From NCBI GenBank assembly GCA_947177165.1, contig CAMWTP010000041.1, positions 1 through 49,757 of the forward strand: a stretch of DNA of 49,757 nt. The letters are read 5' to 3'. Both the position numbers and the translations under genes were made by a program. Under the pieces are notes generated by a model. The model worked only from the letters and a program-made list of their open reading frames with translations. It was not told the DNA's origin and ran no database searches. Below, one piece after another: positions 19,591-27,305 of this stretch. The DNA comes from an uncultured Lachnospiraceae bacterium. Its GTDB lineage: Bacteria; Bacillota; Clostridia; Lachnospirales; Lachnospiraceae. The first letter of the stretch is position 1. Each line of letters begins with the position of its first letter.

Positions 19591-21108
19591 TTATTTGCCC
19601 ATGAACTCGTCAACCTGTCTCTGAGCCTCATCGATTACGTTCTGCCATCCTGCCTTGAGCAGCTCCTCTTTGATCTGAGGTACAACCACTTCAGGATCCT
19701 GCACGCCAGTCATAACTTCACTGCGGTAACGCAGCCAGATCTCGCGGCAGTTTGCAAGCTGGTCTGACACAGAAGTTGTATCAAATGTGAATCCGAGCAT
19801 TGCAGAAGAAACCGCTGCCTCGTTCAAAGCCTTTACCTCATCCCACTGATTGAACTCGTCGGTATCCTGTATTGTAACTGTGAAGAAGGAACCCTGTGTA
19901 TAGCCTGCAAGCGCCCAGTCGTTGTTGATCTTGTGCACCTTGCCGTCAGCAGTGTACTCGAAGTTCACGCCCTCCTCGCCGTAGTAGAACAGGTCGCGGA
20001 GCTTGGTATCGCAGTTTACCATATCCAGAAGCTGTAAGCACTTATCAGGGTACTTGCTGTTGGTGGAAACCATGTTCAGTGAACCCCTAACAGTCTCGTT
20101 CGACAAAATCGTGTCCATAATCTGCGTCACAACAACGTCCTTGCCCATCTGAGGTCCCCATGATGTCACGCCTGCGGATTCCCATCCCTGTGCAACACGC
20201 CACATATTGTAGATACGTCCCTCTGTCAGTGTCGCTGCGTCCGGGTTGATGATTCCCTTCTGATACCACTCATGTATGATCTTTAACTGATCCATGATGT
20301 CCTGCTCTTCCAGTGTAAAACACACCCTTGCGTCCTTATCGTCATAGCGCACGCCGAGAATCTGTGTGCCGCCGCCAATCTGATCATATACGTCGAAAAT
20401 ATAATACAGACCATCGTTCTTCACATATACCGGATAGTCGTTCTTGTCAGCCTTGAGCGTCTCAAAAGTCTCCGTCAGGGAGTCAAGCGTGATAAGAGAC
20501 TTGATATCGAGACTGTACTCGTCAACCAGCTCCTTGTCCCAGATCGCATAGTTGGTGATAGAACTGTCCTTGTATGTGGGAACGCCGTAGATCCTGTCTT
20601 TTACACGCACACCATCCCAGTACTTATCCGGCATGAGCTCCAGCAGTCCCGGCATATTCGCCTCGAGCAGATCAGTGATGTCAGCGTATGCGCCCAGATT
20701 GATATCTGCGACATAGTTGTTGCCGTTACCAAAGATGATGTCGTACGGCTCGTTGGTGCTGACGATAATGTTGCGGCGGTTATCCCAGTCGCCCCATGGA
20801 ATAACTTCCATCTCGAGGTTTACGCCAATCTTCTCCCCAATATATGCATTGACAGAAGAAATCCATGTATCGTAATTGGTCGGCATACCGTTTCCGATCG
20901 TCACCCACTTCAGATTCACAATCTCCCCGCTGCTGGTACTCTGTGCACTGTCACTGCTCTGGCTTCCAGACGAGGATGCTGTATTGTCTGTGCTGCCTGT
21001 ATTCGTTCCTGCGCTTCCGGTGTCCCCACCGCCGCCGCAGCCAGTCAGCATACCCATCGCCATCACCGCCGCAAGACCTGATGCTAATAATCTTTTTCCC
21101 TTCATCAT
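19591..21108 (-). CDS. ABC sugar transporter substrate-binding lipoprotein
   Basis: This 505-residue lipoprotein has a basic start (MMKGKRLL), a hydrophobic segment and lipobox LTGC, then a Gly/Ser/Thr-rich linker of about 45 residues. An extracellular solute-binding fold of the LplA/YtcQ type follows, about 450 residues long. This class works with LplB/LplC permeases on complex glycans; N-glycan fragments are inferred from the operon. The ATG at 21108 has AAGGAGG 6 bases before it. Structured repeats at 21145-21339 separate it from the permease genes, an arrangement that commonly raises binding-protein mRNA relative to permease mRNA. Confidence 0.92.
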   Translation of the reverse strand: MMKGKRLLASGLAAVMAMGMLTGCGGGGDTGSAGTNTGSTDNTASSSGSQSSDSAQSTSSGEIVNLKWVTIGNGMPTNYDTWISSVNAYIGEKIGVNLEMEVIPWGDWDNRRNIIVSTNEPYDIIFGNGNNYVADINLGAYADITDLLEANMPGLLELMPDKYWDGVRVKDRIYGVPTYKDSSITNYAIWDKELVDEYSLDIKSLITLDSLTETFETLKADKNDYPVYVKNDGLYYIFDVYDQIGGGTQILGVRYDDKDARVCFTLEEQDIMDQLKIIHEWYQKGIINPDAATLTEGRIYNMWRVAQGWESAGVTSWGPQMGKDVVVTQIMDTILSNETVRGSLNMVSTNSKYPDKCLQLLDMVNCDTKLRDLFYYGEEGVNFEYTADGKVHKINNDWALAGYTQGSFFTVTIQDTDEFNQWDEVKALNEAAVSSAMLGFTFDTTSVSDQLANCREIWLRYRSEVMTGVQDPEVVVPQIKEELLKAGWQNVIDEAQRQVDEFMGK

Positions 21109-21144
21109 AATGATCCTCCTTTTTAATAAATTAGTCAACTGTTT

Positions 21145-21339
21145 CCTAGTGCTTTATCCACAGCCCGGAAGAACGCCGCCATTTGCGTTCTTCCCATGTG
21201 AAGCTTTAGATTTTCTTAGGCTGTGTCCTTTACAGCCTAATGCCTTCTCCACAGCCCGGAAGAACGCTGCCCTTTGCGTTCTTCCCGTGTGAAGCTTTAG
21301 ATTTTCTTAGCGGGCGTCTTTTGGCCGCTTAGAAAATCT
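21145..21339 (-). repeat. Tandem duplicated hairpin element before the binding-protein gene
   Basis: Two copies of 75 bp (21145-21219 and 21236-21310, period 91) agree at about 69 positions. Each has a perfect 10-bp hairpin, GGAAGAACGC with GCGTTCTTCC (21167-21194 and 21258-21285). Each is followed by a second hairpin whose sequence differs but whose pairing is kept: TTAGGCTGT/ACAGCCTAA at 21216-21240, and a 15-bp stem with one mismatch at 21299-21339. This gives four stable stems in the 240-bp gap between the permease and binding-protein genes. A role in mRNA processing or stabilisation is inferred. Confidence 0.85.
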
Positions 21340-21348
21340 CTTCACACT

Positions 21349-22263
21349 CTATTCCTTAACCGAACCGATGGTCAGGCCGGAAATGAAATACTTCTGGAAA
21401 AACGGATACGTACATGCAATCGGAACGATGATAACAATTGCGATCGCCATTCGAACACTCTCTGTAGGCATCGACAGCTTATACTGCTGCAGGGACAGAC
21501 CGCCATACGGATTGTTTGCGATGTACTCGATATTCTTTTGTATATTGTTCAATAAAGACTGTAATGTCTGCAGATTCTTGTCCTGAATGTACAGGGAAGC
21601 CTGGAACCAGTCATTCCAGTAGCCGAATGCCGCAAACATACCGATCGTCGCGATGACGGGCTTGGAAATCGGCATCACGATCTGGGACCAGATACGAAAC
21701 TGTCCGGCGCCGTCGATCTTTGCCGACTCGATAATGGAATCCGGCACTGTCGTCCTGAAAAAGGTACGGCAGATTGTCACGCTGAAGGACGAGCATGCAA
21801 GGGGCAGTATCAACGCCCAGATGGTATTGCTCAATCCCAGAATATTGTTTACTACCACATAGCTTGCCAGCATACCGCCGTTAAATACCATCGGTATAAA
21901 AATCAGCCATGTGTACAGCTTTTTCAGCTTGAAATTTCTCCTGGATACAACATAACCCATGGAAGTATCCAGGGCAATCGCGATAATAGTACCCAGAATC
22001 GTTACTAGAATTGACATAAATGCCGCACGCAGGATCATTCCGCGCTCATTCCACAAGAACATATATGCTGAACCAGAAAGCTTCGACGGAATCATCTGAT
22101 ATCCGGTTACCCTGAGTGCCTCCTCATCAGTGATGGAAATTGAAAACACGAACAACAGCGGAATCACACACATCACTGCCAGAATCAGAAACACAATGTT
22201 GAACACAATGTTTGTGGATTTTTTAATTTGGTTCAATGACTGACCGCTTTCTTCTTTTGCCAC
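21349..22263 (-). CDS. ABC sugar transporter permease (LplC/YtcP type)
   Basis: This 304-residue protein has six predicted membrane helices. The EAA-type loop that contacts the ATPase is near residue 185-200 (ESAKIDGAGQFRIWSQIVMP). It forms a heterodimer with the upstream LplB-type permease, whose gene ends 16 bp before it. Such systems normally borrow a shared MsmK/UgpC-like ATPase encoded elsewhere, consistent with no ATPase gene in this operon. The gene is followed by the hairpin repeats and then the binding-protein gene. Confidence 0.93.
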   Translation of the reverse strand: MAKEESGQSLNQIKKSTNIVFNIVFLILAVMCVIPLLFVFSISITDEEALRVTGYQMIPSKLSGSAYMFLWNERGMILRAAFMSILVTILGTIIAIALDTSMGYVVSRRNFKLKKLYTWLIFIPMVFNGGMLASYVVVNNILGLSNTIWALILPLACSSFSVTICRTFFRTTVPDSIIESAKIDGAGQFRIWSQIVMPISKPVIATIGMFAAFGYWNDWFQASLYIQDKNLQTLQSLLNNIQKNIEYIANNPYGGLSLQQYKLSMPTESVRMAIAIVIIVPIACTYPFFQKYFISGLTIGSVKE

Positions 22264-22279
22264 ACGAACACCCCCCTAA

Positions 22280-23263
22280 TTATATAATCCTGTTTTCGTT
22301 GTCTAACTTGCTAACTACCCAGTTTGCCAGCAAAATCGTACCGCAGCTGCAGATTGCCTGGAAGAAAGACGCTGCCGCTGTCTGTCCGATCGGAGCTGAT
22401 GACTGAATCGCATTGTATATGTATGTATCAAATGTCGATACCGTCGTATACAATGATGCCGGCACACGTGCCGTAACCTGATAGAACAGACCGAAATCCG
22501 AGTTAAAAATCTTACCGCAGTCCAGAATCAGCATCATAATGAATACTGGCTTGATCGCCGGAAGCGTGATATGTCTTGCCTGCTGTTTCTTGGTGGCACC
22601 ATCCATGACCGCCGCCTCGTAGAGCGAAGGGTCAATTCCCGTGATACTCGCCAGATAGAGCACCATTCCGTATCCCATACCTTTCCATGTATTTAAGAAA
22701 ATCAGGATAAACGGCCAGTACTTCGGCTCCTGATACCACATGATGCGCTCCCCGCCAAGGGCTGTGATAATACCGTTGATATAGCCTCTCTCCGGTGTCA
22801 GCAGTGCGTAGACGAAATAGCTGACAACAACCCATGACATAAAGTAGGGCAGGAACATCATCGTCTGGTATACCTTAGACCCCTTCTTGTTGCGCATACT
22901 GCTCAGCATCAGCGCTCCTCCTACCGCAACACTCGCACTGATGATGATAAATGCGATGTTGTAGAGAATGGTGTTTCTCAAGAGCATCGTGAACGAATTC
23001 GATGTAAAGAAATATGTAAAGTTACCGAATCCCGCCCACTCACTGTGCAGCAGATTGTAGATAAATCCGTGTCCGCCCGGTGACAGCTTGTAGTTCTTAA
23101 ATGCAATGATAATACCAAACATTGGCAGGTATGAAAATGTCAAAAACCATAACAATGTCGGCAGTGACAACAGAAACAGCTCTGTGTCGTCACGCGACCA
23201 TCGCTTCCACCAAGGCTTACCAGAACTTATCCTCCCCCCGTCAGACGTTTTGCGATTTCCCAT
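22280..23263 (-). CDS. ABC sugar transporter permease (LplB type)
   Basis: This 327-residue protein has a charged N-terminal tail of about 30 residues, six membrane helices, and the ATPase-contact loop YEAAVMDGATKKQQARHI near residue 215. It is the first gene of the N-glycan operon. The ATG at 23263 follows AGGAGG. The promoter at 23300-23328 gives a short leader that overlaps a candidate LacI-family site. Confidence 0.93.
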   Translation of the reverse strand: MGNRKTSDGGRISSGKPWWKRWSRDDTELFLLSLPTLLWFLTFSYLPMFGIIIAFKNYKLSPGGHGFIYNLLHSEWAGFGNFTYFFTSNSFTMLLRNTILYNIAFIIISASVAVGGALMLSSMRNKKGSKVYQTMMFLPYFMSWVVVSYFVYALLTPERGYINGIITALGGERIMWYQEPKYWPFILIFLNTWKGMGYGMVLYLASITGIDPSLYEAAVMDGATKKQQARHITLPAIKPVFIMMLILDCGKIFNSDFGLFYQVTARVPASLYTTVSTFDTYIYNAIQSSAPIGQTAAASFFQAICSCGTILLANWVVSKLDNENRII

Positions 23264-23299
23264 TTACTTTACCTCCTTTGATTTATTTCTGTTAACACA

Positions 23300-23328
23300 A
23301 GATTAACATTTATAAATACCAATGTCAA
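23300..23328 (-). promoter_or_regulatory. Promoter of the N-glycan operon
   Basis: On the minus strand there is TTGACA (23323-23328), a 17-bp spacer and TAATCT (23300-23305), 37 bases before the first permease gene. The candidate operator at 23302-23316 overlaps the -10 and part of the spacer, so binding there would repress. Confidence 0.65.
23302..23316. promoter_or_regulatory. Candidate LacI-family site at the operon promoter
   Basis: ATTAACATTTATAAA at 23302-23316 matches 14 of 15 bases of ATTAACATTTGTAAA at 23591-23605, upstream of the divergent lacI-type gene. Shared sequence at both divergent promoters suggests one regulator. Recognition by the 23762 LacI protein is inferred. Confidence 0.4.
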
Positions 23329-23590
23329 CACCATTTGACAATTTCATCATTTTATCCAACTTATCATTGTATACTTTAGTAGTATTTACTTATATTTTCC
23401 TGTGTATGCCGTTTTGTATACAAACTTCACGATTACAATTATTAACTTTTTTTGACAAAAATGTTAAAAAAAAGCGCTGTTTTCCCTGCATCTGTGGAAA
23501 TTATACAAAATCTACCGCCTTTCGAGCTCATATACAGATATTTTCCACTACAGCCATCATTGACTGGCCAGCAGTTTTTATATTTTATTT

Positions 23591-23699
23591 ATTAACATTT
23601 GTAAACCAGCTTATTGTTTTTTGTGACTAACTATGCTATAATATCAACAGAAAACATCTTATTTTATAAATTCCATTCCTGCGACACGTTTACAAATGT
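23591..23699 (+). promoter_or_regulatory. lacI-type promoter flanked by inverted candidate operator sites
   Basis: The promoter is TTGTTT (23614-23619), 17 bp, then TATAAT (23637-23642). It is flanked by a perfect 12-bp inverted pair, ACATTTGTAAAC (23595-23606) and GTTTACAAATGT (23688-23699). The first copy abuts the -35 and the second lies in the leader, an arrangement that suits autorepression by a looping regulator. The rest of the 498-bp gap 23264-23761 is AT-rich and I see no gene in it. Confidence 0.5.
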
Positions 23700-23761
23700 A
23701 TAAATACTACAAATTCTATAATATGAGATGAAAACATTTCCGGAAAGGAAGATTCTATTTT

Positions 23762-24778
23762 ATGGAAAAAATCACAATGAAAGATATCGCAGATGCCCTC
23801 AATATATCCAGAGTCACCGTCAGCAAGGCATTTAACAACCAGGCAGGTGTGTCGGACTCACTGCGGGAACTGATTTTTGAAAAAGCGAGGGAGCTCGGAT
23901 ATGCCAAACTCCCCTATCAGGCGAGGGAACAGCCTCAGGAAGTGCAGCGCACCATCTCCCTGGTCGTGTCAAGGCCGGACTCTGCGCTGTTCTGGACCAA
24001 CATAATCCACCGCATGGCACAGGAGCTTTCCAATTATAATGTCAATCTCCTGTACACCTATGTTCCCTCTGTCTATACCAGCAATTTCAGCCTGCCGCCC
24101 ATTCTCCTGAACGGGAACATTGACGCTGTCGTCGTGCTGAATGTCTATGACCCGGAAATACTGAACCTGGTAAATGAGCTTCCTGTTCCAAAAGTGTTCC
24201 TCGACACTACCCCATCGCTGGCTGACCATCAGTTAAACGGCGACCTGATCTTAATCGAAGGTTTTCGCACGGAAGCCAAAATTACAGATATGCTCATACA
24301 GAAAGGACACACCGAAATCGGCTTTCTGGGCGATATCGACTACGCATTCACCAACAAGGAGCGTTATCTCGGCTACTGCGACTGCATGGATAAGCACGAA
24401 CTCTTCATCCGTTCAGAATACTGTCTCACAGGGAGATTCGACATTTTTTCGTATGACAAGAAGCTGTATGCATTCCTGGACGAGCTGAATACCTGGCCGA
24501 CCGCTTTCGTGTGCGCCAGCGACTATGTCGCCAATTATGTGCAGGCATATCTCGACCACAACGCAGACCGGCTGCCGCATCCCGTCGTGCTCACCGGCTT
24601 CGACAACATGGGTGAATACACCAACGTTGCGGGGCGTATCATCACTGCCAACGTTCCGACCGAACTGCTCGGCAAACGGCTCGCACTGCAGCTGCTGTAC
24701 CGCTCCGAACACCCGGAAGCGCCCTATGAGCTGATCTTTGTCAAGCCGTCGATTATCATACCGTACTCAATCGGCTAG
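23762..24778 (+). CDS. LacI family transcriptional regulator
   Basis: This 338-residue protein has an N-terminal HTH (MKDIADALNISRVTVSKAFN) with the LacI hinge region, then a periplasmic-binding-protein-like effector domain (about 60-335) ending in the typical Q-L-L-Y-R segment. It is divergent from the N-glycan operon, with shared candidate operator sequence at both promoters. It is therefore the likely specific repressor, with a glycan breakdown product as inducer (inferred). A strong hairpin terminator follows at 24795-24835. Confidence 0.93.
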   Translation: MEKITMKDIADALNISRVTVSKAFNNQAGVSDSLRELIFEKARELGYAKLPYQAREQPQEVQRTISLVVSRPDSALFWTNIIHRMAQELSNYNVNLLYTYVPSVYTSNFSLPPILLNGNIDAVVVLNVYDPEILNLVNELPVPKVFLDTTPSLADHQLNGDLILIEGFRTEAKITDMLIQKGHTEIGFLGDIDYAFTNKERYLGYCDCMDKHELFIRSEYCLTGRFDIFSYDKKLYAFLDELNTWPTAFVCASDYVANYVQAYLDHNADRLPHPVVLTGFDNMGEYTNVAGRIITANVPTELLGKRLALQLLYRSEHPEAPYELIFVKPSIIIPYSIG

Positions 24779-24794
24779 CAAGGCGCCGACACAT

Positions 24795-24835
24795 AAAACA
24801 CGTCTGGAAATCAGATTTCTCCAGACGTGTTTTTA
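24795..24835. terminator. Bidirectional terminator between lacI-type and GH38-like genes
   Basis: AAAACACGTCTGGA and TCCAGACGTGTTTT form a 14-bp stem with A-rich and T-rich flanks on either side. It can therefore end both the plus-strand regulator gene and the minus-strand GH3/GH38-like operon, which converge here. Confidence 0.8.
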
Positions 24836-24855
24836 TTTTTCTACAATTCCTGAGC

Positions 24856-27243
24856 CTATGCGGTTATAAAAGAAACCATCCCCAGGTCATTTTCCTGCAG
24901 CCTCAGCAGATTCTCCTCCAGCGGGCCTTCCCGTAGTTCCAACGCGTAGCAGAATTCCCCAAATCCAGACAAATCCATCTTGAAATTCGTCTCCCACGTA
25001 TTGTTCATAATCCAGCTGTATGCGGGGCGATGGTTATTCTGTTCCTTATTGTCGCACAACAGAATCGGATGGTGCTGCATCTGCCCCATATAAATCAAAG
25101 GCGTGTCAAAGGTGTTGACCAGAATCCCTTCTGTCCCTTTCTGGTACAGCAGGCCGTAGTCCGTCATATAATATTCCATGTTGCTTCCCGAAAGCTGGTC
25201 AATTCCCGGACGCATTGCCACGCCGCCATTGTGGATATACAAGCTGCTGTCCGGCAAATTCAGGGCGAGCGGCAGATAAACGCTCTCGATGTCCCCGCTC
25301 AGCGTTTTGGCAATCCGGTAAGTGAACTCAATGCGCGGCACCTGTCTGTACATCTTGATGATAATACTGCTGTGATACGTTCCCTCCAGTGCAAATATCA
25401 GTTCTATCCTGTCAAACACCGCGCCGTGATCCAATATCCTGACATCCTGCAGTGTCCCCTGATACTGCACTGCATGGAGCCCTCTGATATTGCGCCCCAA
25501 CAGGCGGCGCTCCTCATAGATTCCGCTTCGTATCCGGGTACACTCATAGATTGGCGTAAAAAATTTCTCAAAACCGTCCCTGAGCAGCTCTGTTTCGTTC
25601 TGTTTGTTCCAGAACGACAATATCCCTTTCCCAATCTGATACCGGATACAGAACCAGTCGTTTTCTAGGCGGTATGGAAGCTGACAGGATTCCTTGTCAT
25701 AGTCGTTCACAATGTCCCGCACCCGCTCTGCGCCCACCCAGGCTGTGCGGGTATACAGCTTCTGCGACGGTGCCGCCTGCTCCTCATACGAAAAAAGTTT
25801 TTCCTCCATGGGCTCAAATTCTGCCAGAAAGCTCACCATAACACCTCTTGGGTGTGCGGAGAGCTGTGCGTCCAACACCCGCCCCGTCTTCTGGTCGATC
25901 ACTTTCACACCTGGCAGGGAGAGTGTCTCCACATAAAATTCTACTGGGAACACACCCTTTCTGCTGCTCATGGAAACTGCCTTTACCTGTCCGCTCGTAT
26001 TGTAATAGCGCAGAATATCCCCCAGCAGATGACACTGCTCACTCCGGCGCATCGCACCCGCCTCGTGCGTTTTGGAGGCATAGCTGGTCTTGCGGATATC
26101 GAGATTTGTCACCATAGTGTCATAGGGATTTGTAATCGTGGCAGAATGTCCCCATGTGTGCTCCGCATAGAGCAGCGCGCTCTCCTCTCCCGCTTCTTTC
26201 AAAGCTTCATTGCAGTGCCCTGTCTTTTCCTCCAGACGGCCGCAGATATGCGAAATGCGCAGCCCTTCTCTGTAGTGCTTGACCGCATACGGGGTACTGC
26301 CCACGCCGTTTCCCCACCAGTCATTGATACTGCCGCGGTACACAGGCGCATCCGCCGTCTTTTCCCGAATCCGTTCATACAGCTCCTGCAGCGTCACCAT
26401 CTGCAGTGTCACATCCTCTCCATAACGTTGGTTGAAAGCGTTCACCGTGGCAATGATTTCGGGATTCGCCGGCGCGTTGTCGGAAAACACACCGCTGACA
26501 CTGGTGATATAAAAATCATAGGGATATCCGCTCTGCTCATATTCTACAATGCTTTCCCCCAGTTTTTCGTGCAAGGCTTCCAGCGCTGTCATATCCCTGT
26601 CTCTGCCAAAGTAGCTCTCCGTCATAAAGTTGACATTTCTGTTGAACACAATGCCCAGCGCATTCCCCAGGTTATAGTGCTCACCGCTCCACACCAGAAT
26701 CCTGCTGCCGTCTTCACTTTCCCAGAAATAGGGCTTTTGGTTTTGATACAGCGGGTACATTCCATGGTGGGTATGGATATTGGTGAAGAGAAATTCAATG
26801 CCGTTTCGAATCAAAACATCCCTTGCTCCCATGGAAATTCCGTTGATGTCCGCGTTCATTGCTGTCTTTACCGGAAAGCCTTCCGCGGTGAATAATTTTT
26901 GCATCTTGGCAGTCTTGCGGTCAAGCATCCTGACGTCCACCAGGTCATTAAAATTCAGATAAGTCGCTGAGATGCCAATGCTGCCTCTTTTTACCAGATC
27001 AAAAAAATCTGCCTTTTCTTTCTCAGAGGCTGTCCTGAAAAACTGCTCGACACAGTAGTATGTCTCACAGTTCCACTTAAAATCCTTTTCCGCAGTGTTC
27101 TGCGCATATCCGCTCTGGATAATCGACATCACATTTCGGATATTGTTCACCTGATTGTAGATAATCTGTTCCTGTAAATCGGTGTACCCTACATCGGTGT
27201 GTGAATGGTGTACGATGTATACCTGTTTGATTTGTTTTCCCAT
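24856..27243 (-). CDS. Divergent GH38-like glycoside hydrolase
   Basis: This 795-residue protein has the GH38 layout in divergent form. The zinc-site triad near the N-terminus is H13-S-H15-T-D17. The expected nucleophile is D132 in NADINGIS, aligned to LPDVFGYS of the first GH38. Helical and C-terminal beta domains follow. Only these motifs match, and the family N-terminal sandwich is missing, so the domain starts immediately. No signal peptide is seen. I chose the ATG at 27243 because GGGAGG lies 7 bases upstream; a start at 27309 would overlap the GH3 stop but has no ribosome site. It is co-transcribed with GH3. An alpha-mannosidase or a related exo-glycosidase is plausible; the substrate is not readable. 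Confidence 0.75.
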   Translation of the reverse strand: MGKQIKQVYIVHHSHTDVGYTDLQEQIIYNQVNNIRNVMSIIQSGYAQNTAEKDFKWNCETYYCVEQFFRTASEKEKADFFDLVKRGSIGISATYLNFNDLVDVRMLDRKTAKMQKLFTAEGFPVKTAMNADINGISMGARDVLIRNGIEFLFTNIHTHHGMYPLYQNQKPYFWESEDGSRILVWSGEHYNLGNALGIVFNRNVNFMTESYFGRDRDMTALEALHEKLGESIVEYEQSGYPYDFYITSVSGVFSDNAPANPEIIATVNAFNQRYGEDVTLQMVTLQELYERIREKTADAPVYRGSINDWWGNGVGSTPYAVKHYREGLRISHICGRLEEKTGHCNEALKEAGEESALLYAEHTWGHSATITNPYDTMVTNLDIRKTSYASKTHEAGAMRRSEQCHLLGDILRYYNTSGQVKAVSMSSRKGVFPVEFYVETLSLPGVKVIDQKTGRVLDAQLSAHPRGVMVSFLAEFEPMEEKLFSYEEQAAPSQKLYTRTAWVGAERVRDIVNDYDKESCQLPYRLENDWFCIRYQIGKGILSFWNKQNETELLRDGFEKFFTPIYECTRIRSGIYEERRLLGRNIRGLHAVQYQGTLQDVRILDHGAVFDRIELIFALEGTYHSSIIIKMYRQVPRIEFTYRIAKTLSGDIESVYLPLALNLPDSSLYIHNGGVAMRPGIDQLSGSNMEYYMTDYGLLYQKGTEGILVNTFDTPLIYMGQMQHHPILLCDNKEQNNHRPAYSWIMNNTWETNFKMDLSGFGEFCYALELREGPLEENLLRLQENDLGMVSFITA

Positions 27244-27305
27244 ACATAATCCTCCCTGTTCTCTAAGATCGATCTCTGTGCGTTTCCTGTTCCGCATACT
27301 GTGTT

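Noticed and set aside
21145..21310. Possible CRISPR array or insertion-sequence ends
   Set aside because: Only two copies, long units with internal hairpins, no uniform spacers and no transposase; it fits a duplicated RNA element in an operon gap.
25852..26895. 347-codon open frame on the plus strand
   Set aside because: Antisense to the GH38-like gene, whose active-site motifs and ribosome site support the minus strand.
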